From Chara braunii (Eukaryota > Streptophyta > Charophyceae > Charales > Characeae): a stretch of 45,134 nucleotides of DNA. This document shows positions 32,882-43,921 of the stretch, piece after piece. The DNA lies in assembly GCA_003427395.1 (NCBI GenBank), contig BFEA01000418.1, positions 519,602 to 564,735 of the forward strand, read 5' to 3'. Position 1 is the stretch's first letter. Every line of letters starts with the position of its first letter. A model generated the notes under the pieces. That model was not told the DNA's origin and searched no databases. It worked only from the letters and a program-made list of their open reading frames with translations. Both the position numbers and the translations under genes were made by a program.

Positions 32882-33633
32882 ACTGGGCCAACCAAAGGCT
32901 GAGAGAGTCTCCATAAGTTTGGAGGACCCAGTGCTATGTTTATTTTATGATTGCCTGAAGGGCCCTGAAGGGCCCTGAAGGACCAGACATGTTCCTATAA
33001 GTTTGGGTGGTATGGTTGCTTTGACTTGTGAGGGCTGAATGTGATTGTCTTTTCAGGGACCAAGCATTTTTCCATAAGTTTGGATGGTTTTGTCGCCCTT
33101 TTTCCTTGGGGTTTCTATATGTTTATTTAGTTTTTGAAGGAGGGTTGAACATTTTTCCATAAGTTTGGATGACTCTAACCCTCTTTGTTTTATTCTGAGG
33201 GAGGATTTTGGCAACAGGCCGGACAGGTTCCCATAAGTTTGAGAGGTCTGGTCTGAAGTCACGCAAATGCTCGAACCTGAAGGTTAAATTTGTTTATATT
33301 TTATATTATATTACTTATGAACATACTAGTCAGACATTTTTCATAAGTTTGGATGGACTGACTATACATTATCATAACTGAAGAGAGTATCAAATCATAG
33401 TAAACATGTGGTAAGAAGGGGCAAGCTGGACCTCGATCTAAGTTGATCGGTCCGGTCATATGCTACCTTATAAGACTAAGGGCATACAATTATATATAAT
33501 TGAGATACTTAAACAGTTCAAGACGACTACGGTGGCCTAGTCATTTGCCCAAAGAAGAGAAAAGTTGTTGTGCCATATGTTTGTGTATATTATGGCTGAG
33601 CTAGGCAGGTTCCCATAAGTTTGGGTGACTTAG
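32882..33633 (+). repeat. Array of seven short hairpins, 3' LTR
   Basis: Unit-for-unit counterpart of 12740-13471. Loops still read CCATAAGTTTGG with small variation. Several stems have decayed relative to the 5' LTR: unit 2 ACCAGAC/GTATGGT, unit 3 GACCAAGC/GTTTTGTC, unit 6 GTCAGAC/GACTGAC, unit 7 CTAGGC/GACTTAG. Unit 1 ACTGGG/CCCAGT is intact. Confidence 0.8.
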
Positions 33634-33929
33634 CTTTATGCCTTATGTAAGCTAGGTATAAGGGCATAAATCATAGAAAGATTATGAACTATTGTTTGAT
33701 AAGGTTGACCTTAGGTTGGTGAGAGTACTTACCATTGTGGTTTGGTCTGCATGTGACTGAGTGAGGGTGCTACTTAGTCTGAGTTTCAGTTTGATAGGTA
33801 GTTGCTTTAGTTGCTCGCCACGTGGTAGAGTCATAGGAGTTAGTTTCAATTCCTGCATTTTCTTAGCTAAGTTTTTTTTTTACATAGGTCAATTCATGCA
33901 TTTTCTGGAATCTTTTATTTTGTACTTGG

Positions 33930-34475
33930 TATTGTATAAATCTTGGTAAGTCCCTACGGGAAGCGCTGCCGAAATTTCTACAAAACCAAGGAGTTAATCA
34001 GGTTTTGTGTTTTTAAGGGTCCAACTTTTCTGACTCTTTGGCTTAGTAAAAATTTGGAACACCTCCCTTTCTAGAAGGACTGCTGGCCAAATTTTTGCTA
34101 ATTCAGGGAGTTAGACAAAATTAGACCTTGAAAAGTCAAAGTCATTTCAGATTCTGAGTTTAGCTTTGTATAAATTTTGGAATAACACTTTCTCTACGGG
34201 AAGCGCTGCCGAAATTTCTACAAATCTAAAGAGTTAGTTAAATGTTGTCTTAGTTGAAGTTATGTCTTATTTCTTGAGTTCACATCTGACTTAGTATAAA
34301 TTTGAGAAGTTTTCCTTTCTAAAGGGAGTGCTGCCCATATTTTTGCTAATTCAAGGAGTTAGACAAAATTTGATTTTAGAAGGTTGAAGATTATTTTTGT
34401 TTTCATATTTAGGCATATTTATATTATGAAACAACACTTTTCCTACGGGAAGCGCTGCCAGAATTTCCTTAGTTT
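33930..34475 (+). repeat. Long-hairpin array, five units, 3' LTR
   Basis: Units are centred near 33957, 34070, 34197, 34321 and 34444, spaced 113-127 bp. Two core types alternate: CTACGGGAAGCGCTGCCGAA at units 1, 3 and 5, and a CCTTTCTAAAGGGAGTGCTG-like core at units 2 and 4. Each sits between AAATTT-type arms and words such as GGAGTTAGACAAAATT. It is the reverse-orientation counterpart of 2838-3510. Confidence 0.75.
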
Positions 34476-34758
34476 AGAGAAGTTCGGTTATATTTTAACA
34501 GGTGACAATGCTGGCAATCCACTCTGCATAGAGGAGATTTTGCCAAAAGGTCTACCTTTTTCGTTAGGCACTGACTTAAAGATAGACACGAGATTAGTCA
34601 AGTAGAATGATCCTTGGTAAAATCATGATATAAAGATTACTCTTGATTGGGACTTATATATTTAGCTTGGGAATTGACCTGTCTTGTGTTACAGTTCCTC
34701 TTGATCGATTGATTCAGGGTTTGGGCTAGATTCAGTTTGACCCTACAATGACCATTTT

Positions 34759-34777
34759 CTGTTATCACTGATAACAG
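34759..34777 (+). repeat. Conserved LTR hairpin (CTGTTATC stem), 3' LTR
   Basis: CTGTTATC-ACT-GATAACAG, as in the other two LTRs. Confidence 0.7.
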
Positions 34778-35167
34778 GTCGGTTGTCGATTCGTCGGTCT
34801 GCGACTCAACTGCAATTCATCCTCAATACTCAACCTAAAAGGCTTTAGCCCTCGTGATTTTATTGTTTTATTAAGGTTTCATTCGGACTTTTATTGAATG
34901 GTCATTTAACAAAGATACTGAGTATTTAATTATGGTTGGTTGGACAAAGGTTGGGGCTTGCATGGCTAAAGCGAGGGGTATGAGTGTAGGGAGTGGTTGG
35001 AGTTGACTCCGTGTAGTGCATGGACTTTTGCTTGACTTTTTGATGTGATTGCAGGTATGCTCTGTGGTTCGGATTTTGGATTGGACAGTCTGCGATCACA
35101 CATATATATATGGATGTGAAGAGTCCCACTATGATTGTGAGAAGTGATCGTCACATACTTATTCCCC

Positions 35168-35230
<63 letters not shown>
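35168..35230 (+). repeat. TA/TG microsatellite, 3' LTR only
   Basis: A TA run followed by about 23 TG units. The 5' LTR has only a short CATATATATGTGTACC at the same place (about 14680-14696), so the expansion happened after insertion. Confidence 0.9.
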
Positions 35231-35232
<2 letters not shown>

Positions 35233-36309
35233 CTATGTTGGGTGTTCGCGTGCCCTGAGGAACCCGTGTACTAAGGATTTAACTAGGGGTTGAGATTGGG
35301 AAAAGAAGGAAGACCCCTCTATTTGTTTGTATGCTTCTTGAAGAATTCTTAGTCGGACGTTGGTCCTGGGTCTGGATTTGAGGTCCTTGTCCAGGACATC
35401 CCAGACCGTAGACTCTGCATGGAAGGGATTACCCCTCGGTCAAAGCCTATTTGCCTTGCCTGCCGAGACACTCAGGCCAAAGCCTGGAGGTCTCGCGGCG
35501 GCCGCACGGCTATTTCTTTAGCCGTGCAATATCGTGAGAGAGTAGACCCTCACAATACTTTGAGTCTGACACTTGATTGTCATAAGCGGTACTCGGATCC
35601 ACAAGGGACCGCTTGATTATGGGCACTACATAGTACGACATCATTTCGACTGCTTGCGTACGCTTGCATTGCGAATCGATATGAGTTAGCCCTGCGTCCG
35701 CGAGGTTTTATACGAAGTCTTGCGCGCGATGCCTATCTGACTTTTGCATCGGAAAGTTATGGGATGGCTACCGAGGGACTAGGAGCATGGCCACGTTGTT
35801 TGTTTGAGTCGTTTCGTGTATATGTATGTGTGTGTATTTTTTATTTTTATGTTCATTATGGTGGTGTGCGCGTGGTATGTGGGATGCATCCTAGTCGACC
35901 GACGACGGGCCCCGCTTGGGACCTCAGCCCCCCAAGATGCCGGTTCGCGTGCGGGTTCGATAGAGGCGTAATACCACGCATACCCCCTATGCTACAGCGA
36001 ACAAGAAACGTCCTCGGCTGGTCCACCTGCGATCGCACCTGATCAGCTTTCGTACTGTGGACTAGTAGCTCGGCGGGGTTACATCCACCGAAGGGAGGTG
36101 ACAACTCTCGTAAGGTGGAGATAGGTCGTGCCTCGCGTAGGCCCTATCCTGTCGTAGGGGCTCTCGAGAGGTATGGCTGACGCACTCGGCCGGAGCGGCT
36201 TGCGGAAGCTCCATGTATATTTGCAACGAGGATTTAGACAAACTCCTGAGTGACGCGACCGGGAGGGTCCCTCGCGGCCTTGTGCGGTGTCGGTCCGATG
36301 CGCTCGACA

Positions 36310-36313
36310 ACGG
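36310..36313. repeat. Target-site duplication of the giant element, right (ACGG)
   Basis: ACGG directly after the 3' LTR end CTCGACA; partner of ACAG at 9180-9183 and identical to the uninterrupted sequence at 44228-44231. Confidence 0.85.
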
Positions 36314-37101
36314 GCCAATTAGGAGGCAACATTGTCGTCACACAAGTGCCGCGAGCCAATGAGAATGTTGCAAACACTTGGAGGCTGGCAGGCTGGCTGG
36401 CTGCCTGGGCGTGCCTAACTGCACGAGGCCCAATCCAGTTTCAGAAACTGGGCCTGGGCACAGACACATGGGTCCCAACCGAAGCTACTGGGACACCACA
36501 CGCCTGGCCAGGACAACCAGCAGCGACACACTTTCCGTAAAGGAAAGGTTGAGCCCCTGAGAGAGGCAGTCTGGCCTTGGCAAGCAATGTGGACACACTG
36601 CTGCGTTGCTGTGCAAGTGTCTGTATGGGCGCTGCGGGTCGGACGTGCGCACGAGCGCCGAGGTGGGGAGGGCGCTATGAGGCAGTGGGCACACAACAGC
36701 CATAGCCGGGCTGCGATGGTGGTCTTCGCGCATGAGGAGGTGATCATGGGGTGATAGGGGAGGAGAACGAATGCACTTCATGTATGTTGGTGATCGACAT
36801 TGGTGTTGCCGTCACGTACATTGGTCTTCAATTTCGGTGTGATCCAGTCGCTTGAACGTAGATAGGCTAGATAGGCTGAGTACAGTAGGCTGGGCGCTGA
36901 GCGCCAGACAGTAGGAGCGACATTGGATACAGTGTTGATGTGACCAGGAGTGTCGGCATTGACACTCAGGTTCTTTGTATTCCTCTTATGTGGATGAAAT
37001 CTTGGTGCATTGTGCTTTCTGCTTGGTACATGAATATCTGGACTACTTCGTGATTTTGCAACTTGAGTTTTTGTCTGTCGCTCTCGCTTATATTCCTTGC
37101 A
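36314..37101 (+). repeat. 5' LTR of element 2, second part
   Basis: Continues the LTR interrupted at 9183. 36314-36808 aligns with 44232-44752 (GAGCCAATGAGAATG, CAAACACTTGGAGG, GAAACTGGGCCTGGGC, CAGCGACACACTTTCC). 36809-37101 is LTR sequence not present in the truncated 3' LTR. It ends TTGCA three bases before the primer site. Confidence 0.85.
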
Positions 37102-37104
37102 ATT

Positions 37105-37116
37105 TGGTATTAGAGC
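37105..37116 (+). promoter_or_regulatory. Primer binding site, tRNA-iMet type
   Basis: TGGTATTAGAGC: 11 of 12 bases of the standard initiator-methionine primer site of plant retrotransposons, with one C-to-T change. It lies just inside the LTR end. Confidence 0.8.
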
Positions 37117-38309
37117 TGGTTTGTGATCGCCGTTACCGGCGCTGGCGACATTGATACTTGGTGCGCTGACGAAGCTTCTACGTAGTGAGGATACATTGGC
37201 GCTGACATGTTATGCCACTCCCGGGTAGAGGGGAGGCTGGCGGGAAGGCTGTGGCAACAACGTGAGAGTCGTGGCGACAACGGATGTATGTGGGATGATG
37301 AGAGCATGATGACGTGGCATTTCGTGTGTGTGGTACCGAGGCTATAACCAGTCATCGAAATGCATGTCGGCTCAATTGGTGGGAAATTTATGGTTAGAGG
37401 CAGCTATCTTCAGGTACGTTGTTCCCTTACCTTATCTTCTTATCTCAATCTTTTCTTACCATAAGGAAGTGAGTCCAACTTAAGTGTCCTCTTCTGGTTC
37501 AGGAATCATGAGCGCTCTACCTTGAGAGTTGACATTCTACCTGGTGGCGCATCTGGAAGGAGAAGGCGGTGCCTCTGAAGGGTGCTGGTCGTAGCACGGG
37601 TCACGGTCACCATGCCAACCCATGGGAGTAGAGCACGCATGCTTTGCTGCTTTGTCCTTTAAGCTCTTGCTGCTCTATAGAGGGAACGTGGACTGACCAG
37701 TCCTATGCAAGACATTTACTAGACCGTCTATAAATTATTTCTGGCGGGATCAGATCTGAATGTCGGTTGTGATCGTCGTTCTGTCAGCGATGTTAAATAA
37801 TTCCTGAGGACTTCGGGGGCTGTCCTTAAATTGCCTCTTGATCAGCCAGATCAGTCAGATTTAAGGCTCGTTGCACGCAAAGATGAATAACGAGCAGTGT
37901 TGGTCATAAGCGAGTTCCTGGGCACAGGCGTAGACCGTTGTGCACACGTCAGACACTGCTGCTTGATGATGAAGCCAATATCGTTGGATACAAGGGAGGG
38001 AAGGTTCCAATTGGTTCTCATACACAAACAAGTTTATTCCCATTTATGCATACATCTGTGCAAGTGATTTATTTTTATTTTGATCAGTTGAGGTGACAGA
38101 CTTCTAAAACCTGACAGATAGCCTCAGACTATAACTGTAGTAGTCTAACTTAGTTCTGCTTCGTTGTTGTTGTGAGAGAACTGATCAAAGTAGGATAGGT
38201 CATTTGCTTAGTTTGTGTAAATGTTGTTGACATCACTTGATCGGTAGCCTGGTTGACTTGGTAATATTTATTATTTTATTGTATTTTAAGACTCGGTCGG
38301 ACACATGCT
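37117..38309 (+). other. 5' leader of element 2
   Basis: 1.2 kb without a recognisable protein, between the primer site and the gag-like region. Open frames are short. This is long for an untranslated leader and may include a decayed N-terminal gag part. Confidence 0.4.
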
Positions 38310-40235
38310 ATGGCTGGCCCAAGTGAGGGCTCTAGTGCAGATAGTGATCTGCCTAATTGATGAGTAGTGCAGATAGTGGGGAAGGGACAACTGACGATTG
38401 GAGGCGAACACGGTCGGATACACGCAGAAACCTGATAGTGTTTCAGGTTTTATTGCTAGGGGACGAAAGAAGGTTCCGGGTTGAAGCAAGGGCCCGACGT
38501 CTACAGACTTCTAGGGAGGCATCATAAGCTAGAGAGCGTGCTCTAGCGGAAACCGCAGCTAGTGCCGAAGCTATGGCTGCTCCTACAACAACCTCTCAAA
38601 GCCAGCAGACCTCAGAAACTTTGTCCTCAGTCTCATCTAGTGGGACTAGTACAAGACCCTCCACAAGTTAGATGGTGGGCTCGCAGTTCAGCCAACCAAC
38701 CACCTCCACCCACAAAAGAATCCAAACTCCAATAAGTAGAGTTACTCCGCTTACAGCTAGAGAAGCAACTCAGAGATGTAACCAAAAAGATCATATTAGA
38801 AATCGTAAAGCCAGATTGGAGAGCAGAGAGGCGGACAAGGCTACATTAGAAGGGATAGATGATTCGACCCTAGATGATACATGAAAGATTATCCGGGCGA
38901 ATCTGCTGAATACGAACGAGTATTTTGATAGTCGACTGGATGACATCCAGTCAACCCTTGACCAAAAACTTAGGGTCGTGCAGGGAAGGGATGGACCACT
39001 ACCCCCCATACCTAGTGCGCCGAGTGTCTGGCAGCAGATAACCTTTCCATCACTAGTTCCTTTGCTAGCGATGAAAGACTCTTTTGTTCCACAGTTTGGT
39101 GTCCCACCAGGTGGTACGTCGGCAACAATAACGTAGACTACAACTTCTTCATCTTCAAGTCCAGCTGCTGCAGCTTCAGGGCAACAGATGGTTCAGTCAT
39201 CGATTGAACCACTACAACCTTGGTATCCGAAGACCCAATGAAACCCCCAACTGTCTTTACAAGAGACAAGAAGGACGAGGCCCTTGTCACTTGGTTGAGG
39301 ACGGTTCCATTATGGGTAAGGGTCAGGCGTACACTGAGTGAGGAGGAGGTGATCACTGCCTCTTCTTACGTAGAAAGATCGATAACATGATGGCTGATTG
39401 GGTGTATAGTGACAAAGGGTTTTGCCAGACAGATGAATGATTGGGCGCAGACCCAGACACTTGAAAGCTTCATGGACCTAGTGGGGGCGCGATGGCACAA
39501 CCCGCAACACGTTCAACAAGCTACTGATGCGTTGACCCGTCTTGATACTAGGAAGTTCAAGACGACGCGATAACTCACAAGTGTTGTGGATAAACTCGTA
39601 GTAGTACGGACAGTTCGCTATGATCCCAAAATCCTTTTAACTATGTTTTTGAGATGTCTTCCCATAAACATCAATAATTTGTTGGTTAGTGAGGCCAATA
39701 TGAATATCACACCCTCTAATCAGCGACAAGGCCTTAGATTTAGAGGCAAGTTTGGGAGGGGCTCAATTGGTAGCTCTGGATGGGAGAAAGAAGAAGACTC
39801 CACAAGAGTGGAAGAGAAAGGGAAGTCATTTGATGATGGTTGATTTTGAGGAGAATCAAATCGAGATCGACAACCTTTCTGAACTTGTGGAGGATACAGA
39901 GATAGGTAACGAGTAGCAAATTCGCTGCCATAACTAAAGGAAAGGCAGTTGGTCGCGGGAAAGGCGGTCAATAAAAGAGTCAGGGGCAGACAAAAAACTC
40001 AAACAAGACTCCGACTTGGGTGAAGGCTGGCCTGAATCAAGATGCGTGGAGGGACCGATATTTGCAAGGGGCTTGCATTAATTGCAGTGAGTATGACCAC
40101 CAACAGTTTAAGTATAAAAACGTGAAGGTTTCTCAAAAGATTGGGCTCAAAGGTGATTTTGGGGGATCTTTCCCCCAGAGTTGTGCTTCTACAAGCGCCA
40201 ACTCAGGAAACACATCAGGCCAATATAAGTTATAG
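38310..40235 (+). pseudogene. gag-like region of element 2, broken
   Basis: A likely start is the ATG at 38310 (MAGPSEGSSADSDL), with a stop soon after. Pieces in several frames: a charged coiled-coil-like stretch (RNRKARLESREADKATLEG, 38800-38880), SRLDDIQSTLDQKL, and a capsid-like stretch (FTRDKKDEALVTWLRTVPLW, SFMDLVGARWHNPQ, about 39250-39500). A zinc knuckle remnant, CINCSEYDHQQFKY, lies at about 40074-40115; the last Cys of CCHC is Tyr. Numerous stops include TGA near 38881, TAG near 39134 and TGA near 39238. The knuckle is likely non-functional. Confidence 0.65.
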
Positions 40236-40356
40236 TTGCCTCTACTAAAGACGAAGTGGTTAGTATACCTTTCACCACTTCAAGAGTTGGTCGAGGCTAT
40301 TGACCCTTTAGTCACCCCGAAGACACATCTAGACCAAACGACACTCTGTTGGTTAG

Positions 40357-40803
40357 ATGTGTCTTGAAGCCTTAGAAGATTTAGAAACCGAGTGGTCAGC
40401 AAGGGACTCTTATGAGTCTCGGGTGGCATTGTCCAAAGGTCTTAAAGGGGAGCATTTCATTGTAGAAGTTGGTGTAGGTGGCCGCAAGTGTGGTGTCTTT
40501 GTAGACATTGGCTCTACACAAAACTTCATAAGTCGCGACTGCGTTGATAGATTGCGCCTAGGGGACTGGGTGCAGCGGTTGAGTAGATCTGTAGCATCTA
40601 CTCTTGCCAACAAAGAGCGCATGTTGGTTAAGGACTACGTTAAAGACGTGGTATGCACCTTCTCTTATGGAGGTGGGGAACTTGATCATCAAATTGTGTT
40701 CCTGATCAGCGACGACTTTGGCATGTTGTTGGGTATGTACTACCTTGAGGTTGTCAAACCCCAGTTCAAATGGGACCGAAAAGTGCGCGAATGCATTCTA
40801 TAA
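40357..40803 (+). pseudogene. Aspartic protease region of element 2, active site altered
   Basis: KCGVFVDIGSTQNFISRDCV is the retropepsin-like active-site segment, but the D-T/S-G triad reads D-I-G (40504-40512). IVFLISDDFGMLLGMYYLEVVKPQFKWD follows, the usual flap-distal segment before RT. The 148-codon frame is open but the altered triad argues against activity. The next frame overlaps at 40718. Confidence 0.7.
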
Positions 40804-40806
40804 ACA

Positions 40807-42180
40807 AAACCAAGAGGAGGGTATGTACTTAGTTTTTGTCTCTGAGAAAGGGGAGGCAGATGAGTACCCGAATTTGTTTGAGGATTCTTTGGGAGTCGGA
40901 AACAGGGAGATTGTACATGCCATAGAGGTAATCCCAGAAAGCAAAACCCCAATAGGGAGGATCTATAGGATGACTCCGGCCGAGTTGGACGAACTTCATC
41001 GACAACCGAAAGATCTCACAAAGAAGGGTTGGATTTAGCCTAGTACCTCACCCTTCAGCTCACTAGTTTTATTTGTCCCGAAGAAGGGGGGGACAATGCG
41101 GATGCGCATAAATTATAGAGGCCTCAATGTCATCACTGTTAAAAACGCAGAGCCTCTACCATGCATCGAAGACCTATTGGATAGGGTGTAGGGATGTCAG
41201 TACTTCACTAAGATAAATTTGAAGTCCGACTACCATCAAATTGCCATTAGACCAAAATATCAGCATAAAATCGCATTTCAAACTAGGTACGATCTGTACG
41301 AGTTCGTGGCGATGCCTTTTGGCCTTTGCAATACGCCGAGAACATTCCAGCATGCCATGAATAGGGTCTTCCATGACTACTTGCATAAGTTCATTGTCAT
41401 GTACCTACACAATATACTTATCTTCTGTAGAACTATCGAGGAGCATGCCCAACACGTAGAAACCGCACTTTCACTCCTCTGACAACACAAATATAAGGTA
41501 GACTCAGAGAAATGCGAGTTCGGTTGCACTAGAAGCTTGTACTTGGACCATGAGATATCCGGAGAAGGGATTAGGCCCGCAGATGCAAAGGTGGCTAGCA
41601 TCCGTGACTCGCCACAACCCCAGTCTGTGACTGAGGTCAGATCATTCTTAGGGATATATGGCTAGTACCGTGACTTAGTGAAAAACTATAGTATTGTGGC
41701 TCCCCCTTTGACCGATCTAACACGCCTTGACATACCATGGGAATGGACAAATGCATGTGAGGCTTCTTTCAAAAGGTCAAAGTACGCCCTCACACATCAT
41801 GCGATTCTCATGATCCCTGATCCGGAGAGGCCATTCGTTGTGCTAGTGACCACTAACGCAAGCCAATATGACATTGGCGCAGTGCTGGCCCAACAGGAAG
41901 GGAAAAAGTTAAGATCGAATACATCAATAAGAAGATATCATCAAAAAAATTAACGAAGTCCACGTATAAAGGGTTTGTCCACTGGAGACGCTATCTTCTT
42001 GGAAGGTTCTTTTATTTGAGAACTAACCATCAGACACTCAAGTGGATCAAGACACAATGTGTCCTCTCTAACGCACTCAAACTCTAGATTGCAGTCATAG
42101 ATCAATATGGACTTCACGCTAGATTACGTAAAGGCAGAGTACAACAAGGTTGTTGATGCGATGTCACGTAGGGAAGACTA
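40807..42180 (+). pseudogene. Reverse transcriptase-RNase H of element 2, catalytically dead
   Basis: RT order is clear: RIYRMTPAELDELHRQ, LVLFVPKKGGTMRMRINYRGLN, FTKINLKSDYHQIAI (motif A Asp replaced by Asn in KINLKSDYHQ), FVAMPFGLCNTPRTFQHAMN, then YLHN in place of YLDD/YVDD (41402-41413): both catalytic Asp are lost. The thumb has EVRSFLGIYG. RNase H begins FVVLVTTNASQYDIGAVLAQQEGK; the first catalytic Asp is Asn (41855-41857). Stops lie at 41036, near 41190, 41480 and 41663, with another near 41951. The family signature is strong despite decay. Confidence 0.85.
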
Positions 42181-42190
42181 ACTAGATGCG

Positions 42191-43143
42191 TTGATTACTC
42201 AATTTGGCTTATTCGATGATGTAACTCTATGTTTGGTGGAAGCCTACAAGGAAAACCCTGTCATGATGGACATCATACACAAACTTGAGGCCCAAGACAA
42301 AGTCAAATCTAACGAGTTTGAGCTGGTGGATGGTTTACTCTTTCTTGAAAATGCAGGTTTTATAAGGTTGTGTGTTCCCTTTAGAGAGATTCTTCGGAGT
42401 TTGTTTTTAGGAGAACGTCACAACACAACCGGTCACTTAAACTATAAGAAGACTAGTGTCAAATTGCCAATTCAGTGCAGTGTTTCTGGTGACCTAATAT
42501 GCTTGACGATGTAAAGAAGTACGTACAGACTTGTCAAGTCTATCAGCAGGACAAGCCGTGAACTCAAGTTCCGCTTGGGTTATTGAAACTATTGCCCATT
42601 CCTGCTGGTCCGGGACCGAGTGTCTCCATGGACTTCATGGATCATCGTGACCAGCAAGAGTGGCAAGAGGCACATCTTCGTCATAGTCAATAGGTTTACT
42701 AAATACGCTAGACTAATTCTTATGACGAAAACAACGAAAACAAAGTATGTCATCAAGTTACTCATGGATAACTGGGTGCGTGATTTTGGACTGCCCAAAA
42801 TCATTGTTAGTGACAGAGATGTCAGATTCACAAGTGAAATGTGGAAAAAGACTACTGAACAAATGGACAGTCAACTCCAAATGGCTTCGGGAAATCATCC
42901 TGAAGCAAATGGTCAAACAAAACAGATGAACGGTGAGGTGCAGCATCTGCTGAGGCATTACATAAAGCCCAGCCAAGATGACTGGGATGAGAAACTTCCT
43001 CTCAATGCTAGTCTGTACAATAACGTTGTGCACAACACCATCGGCGTCAGTCCCAACCAGCTGCATTTGGGGTGGAAGCCTAGATCTGCTCTAGACTTCC
43101 TTCTACCTGAAATCGACCGACTGCAAAAAAAACAAACCATAGA
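42191..43143 (+). pseudogene. Integrase of element 2, N-terminal and core, dead
   Basis: The zinc domain is damaged: GERHNTTGH supplies the His pair, but the Cys pair reads CQVY (second Cys to Tyr at 42541-42543). The core has SVSMDFM (first Asp) in one frame, then KIIVSDRDVRFTSEMW with the second Asp. The position 36 residues on, in GQTKQMNG, is Lys (42920-42922) where DD35E integrases have Glu (normally GQTE). A frameshift lies near 42620 and TGA near 42559. Integrase activity is excluded by the Glu-to-Lys change. Confidence 0.8.
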
Positions 43144-43281
43144 GTAACTAAAACTAGAGCTATAGAAAGCTAAGTTTCAACATCTAGCATTTTGAATTCT
43201 CCTTGATTCTGAATAAAACAAATATATATATATATATTATATATATATCCAATATTGCATTTTATTTCTTTTAATTCATAG
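43144..43281 (+). other. AT-rich, intron-like insertion in integrase of element 2
   Basis: The integrase frame ends at a GTAACT, and coding similarity resumes after a T-rich tract ending TTTTAATTCATAG. The 138 bp between have GT...AG ends, stops in all frames and a TA-repeat (about 43212-43248). It may be a spliced intron, or a small AT-rich insertion in a dead copy. Confidence 0.4.
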
Positions 43282-43875
43282 ATTAAAAAATGAACTCCTG
43301 GAACCATTGAATTTGATGTCCAATATAAGAAATTGTCACCGCAGGCTGTCAAGCATATCAGAAAGTCTCAAGGGGCAATGATTACCTCTGAGAACAAGCA
43401 TAGGCAGCAATCCATATTTCAGGTAGAGGAACGGATCTGGGTAAAGGCTAATGAACTAGGACAAGAGTTTGGCATCTCTAGGAAGCTAATGCCTCAGTAC
43501 TTTGGTCGATGGGAAGTCATAGACATTGTGGGTAGTGATGTGCATGGTTCCTTGTACATCATCGGAATACCTGGTCATTTGCGCACATACCCTGCATTTC
43601 ACGCTTCCAAACTTGCACCTTTTGCTGAGACAGACCTATTCCCAACAAGAAGGTCAATGCTGCCCCCAACTATGGATGCCCACGTGAACGTCGATGATAT
43701 CTTGGAACACACAGATTTACATGTTCCCAAGCTTGCTGGCAGGGGTAGACCGCCCAAACCTATGAGGGAGCACTAGATCAGGTTCAAGCATCATAAGGAT
43801 CCAAAAGAAGATCGTTGGTTCACAAGACAGGAGCTTGTCAAGACAACACCTCATATCGGTACAAACGAAGACTGA
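43282..43875 (+). pseudogene. Integrase C-terminus and chromodomain-like tail of element 2
   Basis: VKHIRKSQGAM, RIWVKANELG, LMPQYFGRWEVIDIVG (GPY/F-like), YIIGIPGHLRTYPAFHASKLAPF (the conserved end of Ty3/gypsy integrases). Then VDDILEHTDLHVPKLAGRGRPP and, after TAG at 43774-43776, IRFKHHKDPKEDRWFTRQELV, matching a chromodomain pattern (VE-IL-H..., -V-WKG-..-TWEP-). Chromodomains direct integration to particular chromatin. The true end is TGA at 43873. Confidence 0.7.
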
Positions 43876-43921
43876 AAGGGAGGACACTTGCGTAGAAGCA
43901 TCTCACCAGACTTTCGAAGCT

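Larger units (their letters stand above)
9184..36309 (+). mobile_element. Giant Ty3/gypsy LTR retrotransposon, 27.1 kb
   Basis: Two direct LTRs (6,591 and 7,050 bp), both TGTCGG...CTCGACA, bound a 13.5 kb internal domain. The primer site lies 2 nt inside the 5' LTR. Gag with a CCHC knuckle, DTG protease, YIDD reverse transcriptase, RNase H and DD35E integrase follow in Ty3/gypsy order. After integrase comes an additional Gag-like ORF, then about 2 kb of noncoding sequence. I see no clear polypurine tract directly before 29260; the nearest purine-rich stretch is near 28983-29000. A 1.5 kb DNA transposon is inserted in the gag-protease part. The element is non-functional as sequenced because of many stops and frameshifts. 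The LTRs differ by scattered substitutions and several large indels. Confidence 0.9.
29260..36309 (+). repeat. 3' LTR of the giant element (7.05 kb)
   Basis: Same termini as the 5' LTR. From the start through about 31180 and again from about 31330 to the end it aligns with 9184-15774. Differences include extra sequence near 31290-31330, a 20-bp expansion of GGCCCTGAAG units near 32960-32980, a full five-unit long-hairpin array (33930-34475) where the 5' LTR has lost part, and a TG-repeat expansion (35184-35230). The terminal hairpin is at 29267-29292 and the TATA-like box plus 40-nt hairpin at 29628-29683. No protein gene seen. Confidence 0.9.
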
